A stretch of DNA of 64,000 bases, taken from Lota lota (Eukaryota; Chordata; Actinopteri; Gadiformes; Lotidae). The position numbers and the translations under genes are program-made. The notes under the pieces were generated by a model that saw only the letters and a program-made list of their open reading frames with translations, ran no database searches and was not told the origin of the DNA. Below, one piece after another: positions 32,401 through 42,639 of the stretch; the stretch's first letter is position 1; the number at the start of each line of letters is the position of its first letter. Location of the stretch: assembly GCA_026745465.1 (NCBI GenBank), contig JACYXH010000706.1, forward strand, positions 1 through 64,000. Direction: 5' to 3'.

Positions 32401-33216
32401 GCTACCGTGGATAGTCTCAGGAACAGTTTCAGTAGTCACGGCATTCCGGAGATGATCGTTTCAGATAATGCTCAGTGTTTTGTGTGTGAGAACACCAAAG
32501 AGTTCATGACAAAAAATGGAATCACACATGTCACATCAGCACCCCACCACCCTTCTTCCAATGGGCTGGCGGAGCGGGCTGTTCAAACTTTTAAAGAGCT
32601 AATGAAAAAGAGCTCAGGTGAGACATTGGAGACAAAACTGAATAGGGTTTTATTTAGTTATCGTATAACTCCACAGTCTACCACTGGACTTTCCCCTGCT
32701 GAGATGATGATGGGAAGGAAGTTGAGGTGCACATTAGACCTGATACACCCAGATCTAAAGAGTAAAGTGGAGGCTAAACAAGCAGGACAGAAAACATACC
32801 ATGACAGACACACAAAAGATCGCAGTTTTGTTGTCGGAGACTTGGTGTATACCAAGAATTTTGGGTATGGCCCTAAATGGATACCGGGGCTGGTTCAGGA
32901 GATCACAGGGCCCGTGTCGTACACTGTACTATTGGGGAATGGTCGAGTGGTGCGTCGGCATGTTGACCAGCTGTTCAGCAGGCAAGAAGATGACAGTTCA
33001 GAGCCAATGACAGACAAAACAGACGAGGACGACTACAGAGAGCTCAGTCCACCAGACAGTGAGGTGCCACAGGACACAGGTATACCACTGGCACAAACAG
33101 ACAATGCACCTGTTGCTGAGGAAATCAACGCGCCTGGTGGTTCACCTAAAGTGGAATTGCGACGCTCTCAAAGAACAAGAAAAGCCCCAGCTCGTTTTGG
33201 AGAGTTTGGGAGGTAA
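29431..33216 (+). CDS. Ty3/gypsy Gag-Pol polyprotein (1261 codons)
   Basis: One long frame. The capsid remainder is near residues 1-110. Two CCHC zinc knuckles, CYRCGGNSHLANEC and CHNCGKTGHIKRAC, lie near 134-165. Aspartic protease FEIDTGCSVTVMS is near 241-253. RT has LDMSHAYQQIRLDE near 465-478, LPFGVSSSPAIFQRTM near 496-511, and catalytic YLDD at about 526-529. RNase H has LSCDASPYGLGAV near 672-684. The integrase H2C2 domain (HQSHPGMTRMKG, CTTCQE) is near 892-930. Integrase D,D-35-E residues lie in HIDYAGPF (about 957), VSDNAQCF (about 1012) and GLAERAVQ (about 1048). A GPY/F-like module (ITGPVSYTVLLGNGRVVRRH) is near 1157-1176. All catalytic motifs look intact. The first ATG is not the natural start because gag begins at 29214, upstream of the frameshift. 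Confidence 0.95.
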   Translation: MVSLLRSHFNPKPSEIVQRWKFNSRNRKPEESVSDYVAELRKLAQDCNYGDTLTVMIRDRLVCGINDDRIQRRLLSEDGLMFDTALKKALAMEAANKDIKDLTSMSDGKGSRLVAGSVYKVDARAKTQQRGRAKCYRCGGNSHLANECRFAGEKCHNCGKTGHIKRACKLAWNEKSSAQGPTKVKRESESYSKSAHFIQEEEESSQESSEDVFTIHSMNTTIPKVPPLRQYLKVNGCKVKFEIDTGCSVTVMSQSEYAKLWKKANVPELGTCPISLKTYTGQKVDILGSANVKVEHKGMVKELPVVVVAGSGPNLLGRGWITKLDVDWRTMNKIMDSKDALQEVLKKHEQVFKDELGTLKGATAKIHVASDATPRFFKPRSVPFAMKTKVEAELDRLLKENIIEPVKFSDWAAPIVPVVKPDNTVRLCGDYKVTVNRVSSLEQYPIPKMEDMFTSLAGGEKFSKLDMSHAYQQIRLDEDSKKYVTVNTHKGLFTYARLPFGVSSSPAIFQRTMEGILQGIPQCAVYLDDILLTGTDDQDHIRTLDRVLQRLEEAGLRLKRSKCNFMEKEVTFLGHRVDATGLHPVPEKVKAVQDAPAPTTVTELKAYLGLLNYYHRFLPKLSTLLAPLHQLLRKDEPWCWGSEQKRAFNQSKELLQSSRVLVHYDEGKVLILSCDASPYGLGAVLSHRMPDGAEKPIGFVSRTLSPAEKNYSQLDKEGLAIIFGVKKFHKYLYGRKFEICTDHKPLISLLNEMKAVPQMASPRIMRWAVTLRAYEYVITYRAGKDNGNADALSRLPLPECPSSPPPEERVLMLDQEISPMTTSKQIQSWTAKDPVLSRVREYLLRGWPNHMDGHEFAVYKQRQHELSVQDGCVLWGARVVVPERGRTAMMEQLHQSHPGMTRMKGLARSYMWWPNMDSDIEKKVKSCTTCQEQRKAPASAPLHPWEWPSKPWRRLHIDYAGPFMGKMFLVIVDAHSKWMDVYPLSSATSAATVDSLRNSFSSHGIPEMIVSDNAQCFVCENTKEFMTKNGITHVTSAPHHPSSNGLAERAVQTFKELMKKSSGETLETKLNRVLFSYRITPQSTTGLSPAEMMMGRKLRCTLDLIHPDLKSKVEAKQAGQKTYHDRHTKDRSFVVGDLVYTKNFGYGPKWIPGLVQEITGPVSYTVLLGNGRVVRRHVDQLFSRQEDDSSEPMTDKTDEDDYRELSPPDSEVPQDTGIPLAQTDNAPVAEEINAPGGSPKVELRRSQRTRKAPARFGEFGR

Positions 33217-33506
33217 AGGAGATTCCTTCTTATGGGCTAGAATGCGCCCTTATCTCCTTTAGGAAGTAAGGTAGTCTACCCTTGCTTCAAATAAAGACAT
33301 TATGTGAGTGTATCTGAAAAGAAAAAGAAATGGGACACTCACACGGCCTTTGTTATTGTTTTTGAAACCGGTTCAAGCTGTTGCTTATACGTTGAATTGT
33401 TTATTTGTGGTTACTGTTGTTGAAAATGGCATATATTGTGTTCACATAGTGTTTAATATGAAGATATTTTACTAACCGGGTTAGTTCAGATTTAAGGGGG
33501 GAGGAA
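33217..33506 (+). other. 3' untranslated region and polypurine tract of the Ty3/gypsy element
   Basis: Non-coding DNA between the pol stop and the 3' LTR. It ends in AAGGGGGGAGGAA (33494-33506), the second-strand priming site. Confidence 0.85.
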
Positions 33507-33674
33507 TGTTGTAGAGTGGGATATGACCACTAGGGGCAGTAGTGCCATTGTTGGGCACAGGAACTGACCGCTCTCTCCCCGGAGTTAGAAGTTGATGCAT
33601 GGTCCATTCAATAAAGAGTTATGAGCCAAGTCTGTGACCGTCCAGTTACTAATTAGTATTCCCAAGATACTACA
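33507..33674 (+). repeat. 3' LTR (168 bp)
   Basis: Matches the 5' LTR except GCATGGTCCATT against GCTTGGTCATT (one substitution, one inserted C). Confidence 0.95.
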
Positions 33675-34815
33675 CCTTCCATGCAATAAAATGAAACATT
33701 CAAATTGAAATCCCAATCCAAATCTGGCTGAAGATCCTAGTTTCGGTCATAGAACCCATTGCCTTATATGGCAGTGAAGTCTGGGGTCTACTCAGCAAAC
33801 AACTACGATTTGAAACCTGGAACAAACACCAAATTGAATGCATGTCAAATGTCAAATTTGGTAAAATATATATTTCACCTTCAAAGGAAAACCCCAAACA
33901 ATGCCGGCGGAGCAGAACTAGGCCAATATCCCCTCCAAATCAAAATAGAATAAATAACTATAAAATTTCACATAAAATCAAGCAACCCCCTAGCCCTCCA
34001 CCACAAAGCCCTAAACCAAGAAACATACCCAGAAAAAAAGTCCTCTTCACCAGCTGGTCCTGAGGCTCTGTTCACTAACTAGCCCTACAGAGCCCCAGGT
34101 CAGCACACACACAACCTGGCCCAAACAAATCATCAGCAAACTAAAATAAAGATACATTACACATTGGAAAGACACGACAAAAACCCAATCCTAAAATGGA
34201 CTGCTATCTGGCCCTAAACCGTCCATACACACGAGCAGAGTACCTGAGCACCGTATCTAACTCCACACTCAGGAAGACACTGACCAGATCCCGGCTCAGC
34301 GGACACAGCCAGGCCCGGTCGCCCCAGACAGACCTGGCTACCCAGGGAGGAGAGGCGGTCAGGCGGTCCACAGAAACAAGTGGAAACCCAAACCCACTTC
34401 CTGCTGCACTGTCCAAAGTACAAAGACAAATATATAATATTTATTTCCTACATTTACCCAACAATACCCACAATTCGAATCCCAATCAGACGGTGAGAAA
34501 ATAAAATATATCCTTGGGGAAATACCAAAATGCTGCTTGTTGGCAGCAAGATATGTCCTCGCTTGTCATATCCTCAGGGACAACCAGGGAAACACCTTAT
34601 AACCAATGTTCTTTCATGTCCTGTTACGGTTCTTTCATGTACAATTATTGTTCTTTCAGTGTACTATTACTGTTTTCATAGTGTATTGTCGTTGTATTAC
34701 TGTTGTATCATCACTGCCTTATTGTCTTTGTATTACTACTTACATTATTGTTTTATTTATGTTTTTGTAACTCTTTTGCTTTTTCATGCTAGTAAAGCCC
34801 TTAAATTTGCAATTT
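33675..34815 (+). pseudogene. LINE reverse transcriptase C-terminus and 3' UTR, right of the LTR element
   Basis: Continues the LINE interrupted at 28859. Readable pieces in shifting frames: IEPIALYGSEVWGLLS-type text at about 33745-33790, MDCYLALNRPYTRAEYLSTV from 34196, and the Cys/His motif THFLLHCPKYKDKY at about 34390-34430. Several frameshifts and stops make it dead. The 3' UTR (about 34590-34815) is T-rich and runs into a (GA)n tail. The clade is not certain. Confidence 0.75.
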
Positions 34816-35163
34816 AAATTGAGAGAGGCAGAGAGACTGCGAGGCAGAGAGAGAGAGGCAGAGAGAGAGCGAGGCAGAGAGAGCAAGAGAGAGAGAGGCA
34901 GAGAGACAGCGAGGCAGAGAGAGCAAGAGAGAGAGGGAGGCAGAGAGAGAGCGAGGCAGAGAGCAAGAGAGAGAGAGAGAGAGAGGCAGAGGGAGAGTGT
35001 GAGAGAGTAGCAGAGGGAGAGAGAGATGCAGAGAGAGAGAGGCAGAGAGAGAGGCAGAGAGAGAGAGAGAGAGACAGAGAGAGAGAGAGGCAGAGAGAGA
35101 GAGCAGAGAGAGAGAGAGAGGCAGAGAGAGAGAGAGAGAGACAGAGAGAGAAAAAGAGAGGAC
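34816..35163. repeat. (GAGAGGCAGAGA)n low-complexity tract
   Basis: About 350 bp of GAGAGA and GAGGCAGAGA words following the LINE 3' end. Long Arg/Glu or Leu/Ser frames here are artefacts. Confidence 0.9.
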
Positions 35164-35471
35164 AGGGAGAGACATGGAGACACCTCAAAGCTGCGTTGTG
35201 ATTTGTCAGGACGAGTGTTTTTGTTATGGTACACAGCTGAGTATACTGAAATTCAATCCATCCCGTGCAAATGATGAATAAAGTGTTGTGAGGTGATGAT
35301 GAGCTGAAGTTAGGGACAGTATGGAGGGTAGAACAGCATTCGCCCTCCTGATGTTATGCCCCTCCTGTCTACCCCACCCAAACATCTGTTGAGAGGAGCA
35401 CCCCCTGCTGAGGCAAGGGCGGAGGGATGCACCACCTTTAGTCAAGGACGAGGCCACTCAAGGGCTTGGTG

Positions 35472-35507
<36 letters not shown>

Positions 35508-36039
35508 CGTGTGTGTATACGTGTGTGCGAAAGTGTATAAAAATGTGTGTCTCTGTTTGTGTGTACTGTTGTCAACCTGAGTGAATTAAATTTGCTCTTG
35601 AATAACCCCCCCCCCCCCCACCACCACCTCGCCATGCCTGCTGCGTCCTGATTGGCCGGTTGGTTCCTGGTGGCAGGACATGAGGCCCACATCACCTGGC
35701 GCCCGCCTGTTTCCCTGGTAACCGCCACACCGGGCCCGGGTACTGCACACCATTAGGCCATGCCAGCACCGCTCGGCAGACGAGCACACACAAACACACA
35801 CACGTATTTACACGAACGCGCACACACACACATATATATTTACAAACACATTCAGATACACACACACACACACAATACAAGTATATACACAGATTCACAC
35901 ATACACAGACACGCACAAATACACCCCTACACTAATGCCCATTTCAAGACTTCCTCCTCGGCTGCGTCATATTGATTCAACCCTGTACTTTTCCCAAACG
36001 CACTTGCCTAACTGTATATACACATATATACACACACAC

Positions 36040-36071
<32 letters not shown>

Positions 36072-36240
36072 ATACTTTGTTATTTATTTTTTATTCCTAC
36101 ACTCGCGGCGCCAGACATAGCTTCCTACTCGTCACATTTTCCCGTCCCTCCAAAACCATAAAAAGAAGACGACGGCTTCCACATCCCCCCCCCCCCCCCC
36201 CCCACCACCAGGAGGGAGCAGGAGCCCAACAGAGACAGCT
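35164..36240. other. Unassigned DNA dense in microsatellites
   Basis: (GT)n at 35475-35503, poly-C at 35607-35619, (AC)n at 35815-35832 and 35858-35876, (GT)n at 36037-36058, and poly-C at 36187-36203. No gene is recognised. Confidence 0.5.
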
Positions 36241-36257
36241 TTTGTGGTGGTCAGGGT

Positions 36258-36258
36258 G

Positions 36259-36306
<48 letters not shown>
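36258..36306. repeat. (GAT)n trinucleotide repeat
   Basis: About 16 GAT units, followed by GAGGATGAGG. Confidence 0.9.
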
Positions 36307-36307
<1 letters not shown>

Positions 36308-38400
36308 GGATGAGGGTGGGTTGTTAAGGGAGAGGAGACGCAGGAGGACAGTGACGTGCGGGGCTACCTTCAGGAGAACTTCAACTACTATCTTCTCAGA
36401 ACCCTCCCACCCCACCCCACCCCACCCCACCCCGGGGGACCGCAGCCATCGTTACAGAGCACCATGCTGACGCTCACGCCCCCCCTTCTCACCGTCCTTC
36501 TCTCTCTACCTCTTCCCCTCTCCCTCTCTCACGCTTCCTCACTCACTCTCCCCCTCCCCCTCACTCTCCCTCTCCCTCCTTCTTCCCCCAGCTCCTACGA
36601 CAATGCTCACCTTTCTGCAGTGCCAACATCAATTCCACTCGGCCCAAGTTTCCAGGAAGTGTCTCCAGTAAAACAGAGGAGCTCACCTGCACATGGAAAA
36701 GTGTGTGTATGTGTGTGTGCATGCGTGTGTGTGTGTGTGCGTGTGTGTGTGTGTGTGCGTGTGTGTGTGCGTGTGTGTCCATAGTGTAAAGCAAGAAAGG
36801 GTTTATAAGGGTCCGCTTAGCTTTAACGGCTCTTTGGCTACAAAGGATTATCCAAACTATTCCACTGATTGTACAGCAGGCCCTGTTGCTGGACCCTGAC
36901 TTAAAGCCTAGCGCAAACACACTCACACATACACACGGACAGACAGGTGCGCACGCCCCCCACACACACACACACACGCACACGTACTAACACTACACAT
37001 GTGAACACCCACACATACACATACGCACACAAAGAAAAACATTAAAACACACACACACACGTCTGCAGTCGTCAGAGGGTAGAGCGTAAATGGAAGGAAA
37101 TTGTCATCCCATCGCCACGGTGACAGGTTAATGCCGTGGTCATCCCATCGCCACGGTGACAGGTTAATGCCGACTGAAAGCAGCTAATGAACGGCAGGCC
37201 CCTGAAGGAGACACGTGTAGCGCCATCATGCGGAGACGCAACACGCACACACACACACACACACGGGAACATACAATCACATGAACACGAACACACACAC
37301 ACACACACAGATACATACACATGCATGTGAGCAGACATGAATGTGAACACACACACACGGGAACAAACATACAATCACATAAACACGAACACACACACAC
37401 AGATACATACACATGCATGTGAGCAGACATGAATGTGAACACACACACACACACACACACAAGCACACACGCAAATTAACACAAGCCCACACACAGACAT
37501 GCATGAACACATACACACACACACACACAAGATGGTTCCTGCAGCGAGTGGGCGGTATCCGCTCTGATAACATCAGAGCACGTTCGCCTGCCACTCAAAT
37601 TGAAAGTCAGAGAGCAGAGGTGGAGGAAAGACAGCCAATAGCAACACACCAAATGAAAAATAAAAAGTCAAAACATGCAATTAACCTGCTTTACAAACAA
37701 GGGTCTGCAAAATGAAAAGCTTGCTTTAATAAGTACATCTGTATATCCAAGTAGTACCTACGTGACCAAGTACTTCACAAATACCTGAACCATAATAACT
37801 TAATAGGTGCTATCTGATATCTCTTTAAATTAGCCGGATGACAAATAGTTTTCCTGCAGGCCAGGTGTGATGGGTGGATTGCTTCCTGCCGGTTGCTTCG
37901 GTTATTAGTCAGCAATCAATCAGTCACTATCATCCCCGGGGCCTCTTGTGGGCCCCGGAGCCCTAATAAGACACACCTGATAATACAAGATCAGAAGGGA
38001 AAGAAGAGAACGCTCTCTTCATTTCGCACTCTCAGGATAAATGTGCTTTATTAATCCCGGATGGGAGATTTGGGTCTACCGGACGGTCCTAAAAAAGGTA
38101 ATCTGGTCCATAAAATAAAAATACGTACAAAAAATAATCTGTATACACAATATGAGGAGCAGAAACGTAAGAGCAGAATGTTAAATGTAAAAAAAAAAAA
38201 ATTTGTTTCCAGCCGACGTAGGAAGGAATAGACACTAACCCAACGTCAGGATGGTAAAGTGGCCGTATTCTGTTTCATTCACACAAAAAAAGCTGCCAGT
38301 TCAAATTCCGCCGCTCTGCGTTGCCTCCCTGTTGCACGTTCCCTCCGTTCCCTCCGTTTTCCTCTCCATCCTAAAAGCGAACGCGTCTCCGAGGTTAGCG
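36307..38400. other. Unassigned DNA dense in (TG)n and (AC)n
   Basis: CCCCA repeats near 36408-36433, interrupted (TG)n at 36702-36780, and several (AC)n blocks between 36955 and 37530. An AG...GT-bounded segment at about 36592-36699 could be an exon but has no recognisable motif. Confidence 0.5.
37103..37172. repeat. 34-bp tandem duplication
   Basis: 37103-37136 and 37139-37172 are identical (GTCATCCCATCGCCACGGTG..., ending AATGCCG), separated by TG. Confidence 0.95.
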
Positions 38401-38408
38401 TTAAGCTA

Positions 38409-38450
38409 AACAGACGTCCCCGGGCTGGTTCCAGCCCGGGGACGTCTGTT
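38409..38450. repeat. Perfect 20-bp-arm palindrome with 2-nt centre
   Basis: The left arm 38409-38428 pairs perfectly with 38431-38450 around a TT centre. The arms are GC-rich (CCCCGGG core), so a stable cruciform or RNA hairpin is possible. Confidence 0.95.
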
Positions 38451-38531
38451 ATGCTGCTTATGCTGCTTATGCTGCTTATGCTGCTTATGCTGCTTATGCT
38501 GCTTATGCTGCTTATGCTGCTTATGCTGCTT
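38451..38531. repeat. 9-bp tandem repeat (ATGCTGCTT), about 9 copies
   Basis: A perfect array starting at the base after the palindrome. Confidence 0.95.
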
Positions 38532-38626
38532 ATGCCGGCTGTTGTAGTTACCGTTGCTAAAACCTTGCATTGTTCCCCGCCTCTGGGAGAGAGTTCCCCT
38601 TTGTGTGACTCTCACCACCACCCTCC

Positions 38627-38668
<42 letters not shown>

Positions 38669-39320
38669 CACACACACAAACACAGTAATTTGAAGGTAGA
38701 GCACGGAAACACCGGTTTGGTTGCCTAAGTATGACACAACGTGTAAAAATTCACTCAGGGCCGCCTATAAACATTAACCCTTTCACGGCAACGCTCTGAC
38801 ATGCCAGCCCTCGAAGCAAAAGAACAACTAAAAGCCATACGGTGCAGCGAATTACGCATTACAATTATGCATTTGGTCATCTTTTGACTGGCTTGATTCT
38901 CCTGGGGCGGTAGAGGGTCCTGAGATGAGATGGGGAGTGTTTAGTGTTGACCTGGAGAGGACTGGCATGACAGCAGACTGACTTGTGAAGACCAGTGTAG
39001 GAAGAGGTCAGCCAGGATTCAACACAGCTTTACATGTAGAGCACTCTATCCCAGGCTGACAAACTGTCAAGGGGGTTGTCTTAGAATTTATCGTTAACTT
39101 TCATTTTTCTATCTGTATTTTTATATTTTTGTGATAAAAATATATGATTTACCGTTGTAAAGTTTAAAACGGCGGTTTTGACGATCAGATTACGGGGAGA
39201 GGACGAAACAAAGAGCTTTCAGGTTGCGTCCAACTGCTCCACGTGTGTCGCTAATGTGTTGGCTGCGGACGCGGTCCATCAGCGACGCACGGCCGCGATC
39301 GAGCTGGAGGCCAGACGGCG
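38532..39320. other. Unassigned DNA with an (AC)n block
   Basis: (AC)n at 38631-38678. The remainder is ordinary, with no gene recognised. Confidence 0.4.
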
Positions 39321-39486
39321 TGAGTCAGTCCGAATCTGCCCGAGGCGCCGTGTCTTCCAGTGGAGACAGCTGTTGCTTCACATCAGGGGGCTCTACAGTT
39401 CGGTGTGAGTCAGTCCGAATCTGGCCCGAGGCGCCGTGTCTTCCAGTGGAGACAGCTGTTGGTTCACATCAGGGGGCTCTACAGTT
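39321..39486. repeat. 85-bp tandem duplication
   Basis: 39321-39405 and 39406-39486 share TGAGTCAGTCCGAATCTG... and ...ATCAGGGGGCTCTACAGTT. They differ by one inserted G, one C/G change and their last few bases. Confidence 0.9.
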
Positions 39487-40451
39487 AAAGACTCTTAGTG
39501 GAGTTTTATGTGACGTTTGTTGGACATCTGCATGGTAGCTAGCCGGCAGCCCCACTATTGTAATTATCATCATCCTCTCCTGTCTGGTTTCCGTTCACTG
39601 TCTGGCTGTAAAACATGTAGAAACACATCTTACACTGAATATAAATAGTCATGGGAAGGTAAATAAATTATAGAAATACTATATTATTTTAAATAATAAA
39701 ACCAAATCCAAAGAGGACCAATATTAGATATTCAAAATAAAAACAACTAAATCCACACGTGATTAAATAAAAAGAAAAGGTACGCTACAAGCATCGAAAC
39801 ACGTTGCACAGAAATGTTGATTCACCCAAATACTCTCTCGCCTCTTGGGACAGAAAACAACAACAAGCAAACACTTCTCACCCTCACCCAATCCCTCCAC
39901 ATCCGTCATCACTTGGGGACATTCTCCACCCAGGTGGCACACCTGTACCTTCACAACCATGCTGCTGTTGTTGTTGTCGGTGCGAAACCACATGGTGAAG
40001 AAGGGCGGGCCGGTCGGGCGAGGTATTTTAATTGGTTGTTTATTTTAATTGGAAGACAGGAATGTCAGTCGGCTTCTACAAGGGAGGGAATGCCCTGCAT
40101 AATTGTCTGGAAAACACAGCAGCAATTGGGCTGTTTTGAATAGTATTCTCATTAGAGATTACTCTATTGATTCGTTTTGTGAATGATTAGTTATTATTCT
40201 CAATCATGAGATTATAAAACCTTGTGAATAATGTCCAGACCATTGTCTGCTGCATTGTCTAACTAACAGCAAAATCTCAGTATTTGGTTTCTAGCTAGTA
40301 TTGGAACTTGATCAATGACTGAAAACTATTTTCCAAGATTTATGATCAAAATGATACATCGATGAACTGTCGATCGACACATCGCTTCAGGACTGGTATG
40401 GATTTCAAACCAAAACACTGCAAACAGACAGATACAAAACGCGGCGGGTCA

Positions 40452-40514
<63 letters not shown>

Positions 40515-40892
40515 CACCATCGTAACCTTGCATCTGTCACACTAATGACAGGGCCGTTACCTAGTGCCAGAACATTTAAGCTGCTTAAGAAGGCTCTGTG
40601 CAGTAGCTGCGTGTGGTTTTGAGGAGGCTTCGGAACCTCTCTGGTCGGGCTCTACCAGGGGTTTCCATGACAGAGAGGAGCAGTCTACGGAGGCTCCGAC
40701 CTGCACTGGGAAACTAGAACACTCCTATGACTTCAGCTTTTCCCCTTCAGTGAGTTAGGACTAGGGGGCTCTGTTGACGTCCGCCGCAACAAAGAAGGAA
40801 TGTGTGACTGTGTGTGTGCGCGTGTGTGTGTGCTTGCAGAATGTGTGTGTGTGAGTGTGTGCAGCATGTATGTGGCATGTGTGTTTTCAGCC

Positions 40893-40929
<37 letters not shown>

Positions 40930-42639
40930 TATGCATGTGTGTGTGTGTTTGCAATATGCGTGTGTGTGTGTGTGTGTGTGTGTATGCATGTGTGTTTGTG
41001 CATCATGCGTGTGTGTCTGTGTGTGTATGTGTGTGTGTGCAGCATGTATGTGCGCATGTGTGCATGTATACATGTTGCATGTGTGTTTGCGTGCGACACA
41101 CGTGTGCAACATGCGTGCTTGCGTGAATGTGTGAGTGAGTAAGTGAGTGAGTGAGTGTATGTGCGTGGAGAGGACCAGAGGTTAGGGGAAAGAGTGCATC
41201 ATCAGAGCTGCTTAGAGACCAGCTGTTTGAGGAAAGTAAACAAGAAATGGAGGGATGGGGGAGGAGGTGGAGGGAGTTCCTAATTTCCTTCTTTATTGCC
41301 CACAAACTGCGTCAGAGGATTGCCAACACACACAAACGCTTCAGGTTCTCAATGTTACACACACACACACAAGTTTCACAAGTCATTTGACAAAGAAACG
41401 TATGTAACGTCACGTTGTTGCAGAGAGAGAAAGTTAGCAGATGTTGCTTTGACGTGGTCCTTACACGCACACACACACACACACACACACAGGAAATGCA
41501 GACCATAGGTGGCTTTCAAAACAACCCAAAACTAAACCTAGCAACCTCATGCGTTCAACACCAGTCAACACTCGCGGACACAGACACCAGCGTCTAGCTT
41601 AGCTTGCATTGTTAAACGTAACGTAAGTGCAATCGCATAAACACAGCGATACGGGCTAGTATTTGATAGTTTCAAGGGTTGCTAGGCTAGCTCACGTAAG
41701 ATAGCGCTACTGGATTAAAAGGTAGCTGGAATGTACCATTCTTCACAGCAGATTTCAAGCACATGATAGTTAGAAACACAGAGCCTATACCTCAGTGATC
41801 ACGAGCAAGGCACGGTGGACCAACTGGTGAAAGTGCCACACATAAATCTAATGAAATCGATAGAAGTAAACAATTATTTAGCATTCATCTATAAAATAAC
41901 TGGAAAGATCACAAGCGTAAATTGTGCATCTGTGACCAATTGAGAATAATTTAAATAAAACATTTATTTTTGAATCCAGATATTCAGTCTTACAGCCGTG
42001 CTGGTTCGGCCACTAAAAACAAAATAAATCGTGTTAATATTTATATATTCTCCACAATACTGGAAACAACTGGAAAAAACAGCCAAAAAATGTTCTCTTA
42101 TCCGCCGCCATTAAACTGAAATATTTATGGCCGAGTAATTTCAGTGAATTCAAAACAGCAGGATGTGTTAATTTTTAAGAAAAGATTTAAAAACCGGCCC
42201 ACAGCTACTGGGCCAAATCGCCTACGGTCTGTTGGTGTTGTAGACCAGACTGGAATTCAAACGCCACGTTCTGGTTTCCCCCGTTTTAACCGGAGACATC
42301 TGTCTGTGGTGGAGAAACGACAACTGCCATCTGTTGACTTGTTGGTCGTTTCTGGGAACATGTTTACAATGGCCCCTCCCCAGAAAACGTATGTGTTAGC
42401 AAAAAGAAAAGACAGTTGTACGGAAGTCACTAACTGGGCCACAGTGAAACGAAACCGTTCACTTCGTTTTAAAGCTAAACTTTGAAAACATTTGACAAAA
42501 ATGTGGTACCAGAGAAGTCAAAAAGCAACAATAACTTTGTTATTGTGTAACACTTCTCATATGTGTTTGACTGAGTAGCATTTGTAAATCATCAACAGAA
42601 ACCAGATCTCTCTATTCAAGTGCAGGAACACAAGGAGGA
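39487..42639. other. Unassigned DNA dense in (AC)n and (TG)n
   Basis: (AC)n at 40454-40510, interrupted (TG)n at about 40803-41050, (AC)n at 41356-41371 and 41466-41491. A 113-codon frame at 42144-42485 has no recognisable motif. No gene is supported. Confidence 0.5.

Larger units (their letters stand above)
28860..33674 (+). mobile_element. Ty3/gypsy LTR retrotransposon, nearly complete, nested in a LINE
   Basis: LTRs at 28860-29026 (167 bp) and 33507-33674 (168 bp) start TGTTGTAG and end ACTACA. They are flanked by the 5-bp direct repeat CCTTC (28855-28859 and 33675-33679). The primer-binding region TTGGCGACGAGGAT starts right after the 5' LTR, and the polypurine tract AAGGGGGGAGGAA (33494-33506) ends right before the 3' LTR. 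The LTRs differ by one substitution and one single-base indel, so insertion was recent. Domain order gag-PR-RT-RNase H-IN is canonical Ty3/gypsy, and its proteins resemble the 'K02A2.6-like' lineage. One frameshift in gag is the only clear lesion seen. Confidence 0.95.

Noticed and set aside
34740..35234. Leu/Ser-rich minus-strand frames and Arg/Glu-rich plus-strand frames
   Set aside because: Low-complexity (GAGA) tract, with no unique sequence.
36592..36699. Exon ending at a (TG)n donor
   Set aside because: The acceptor looks good, but the peptide is not recognised and the donor lies inside a microsatellite, so chance is likely.
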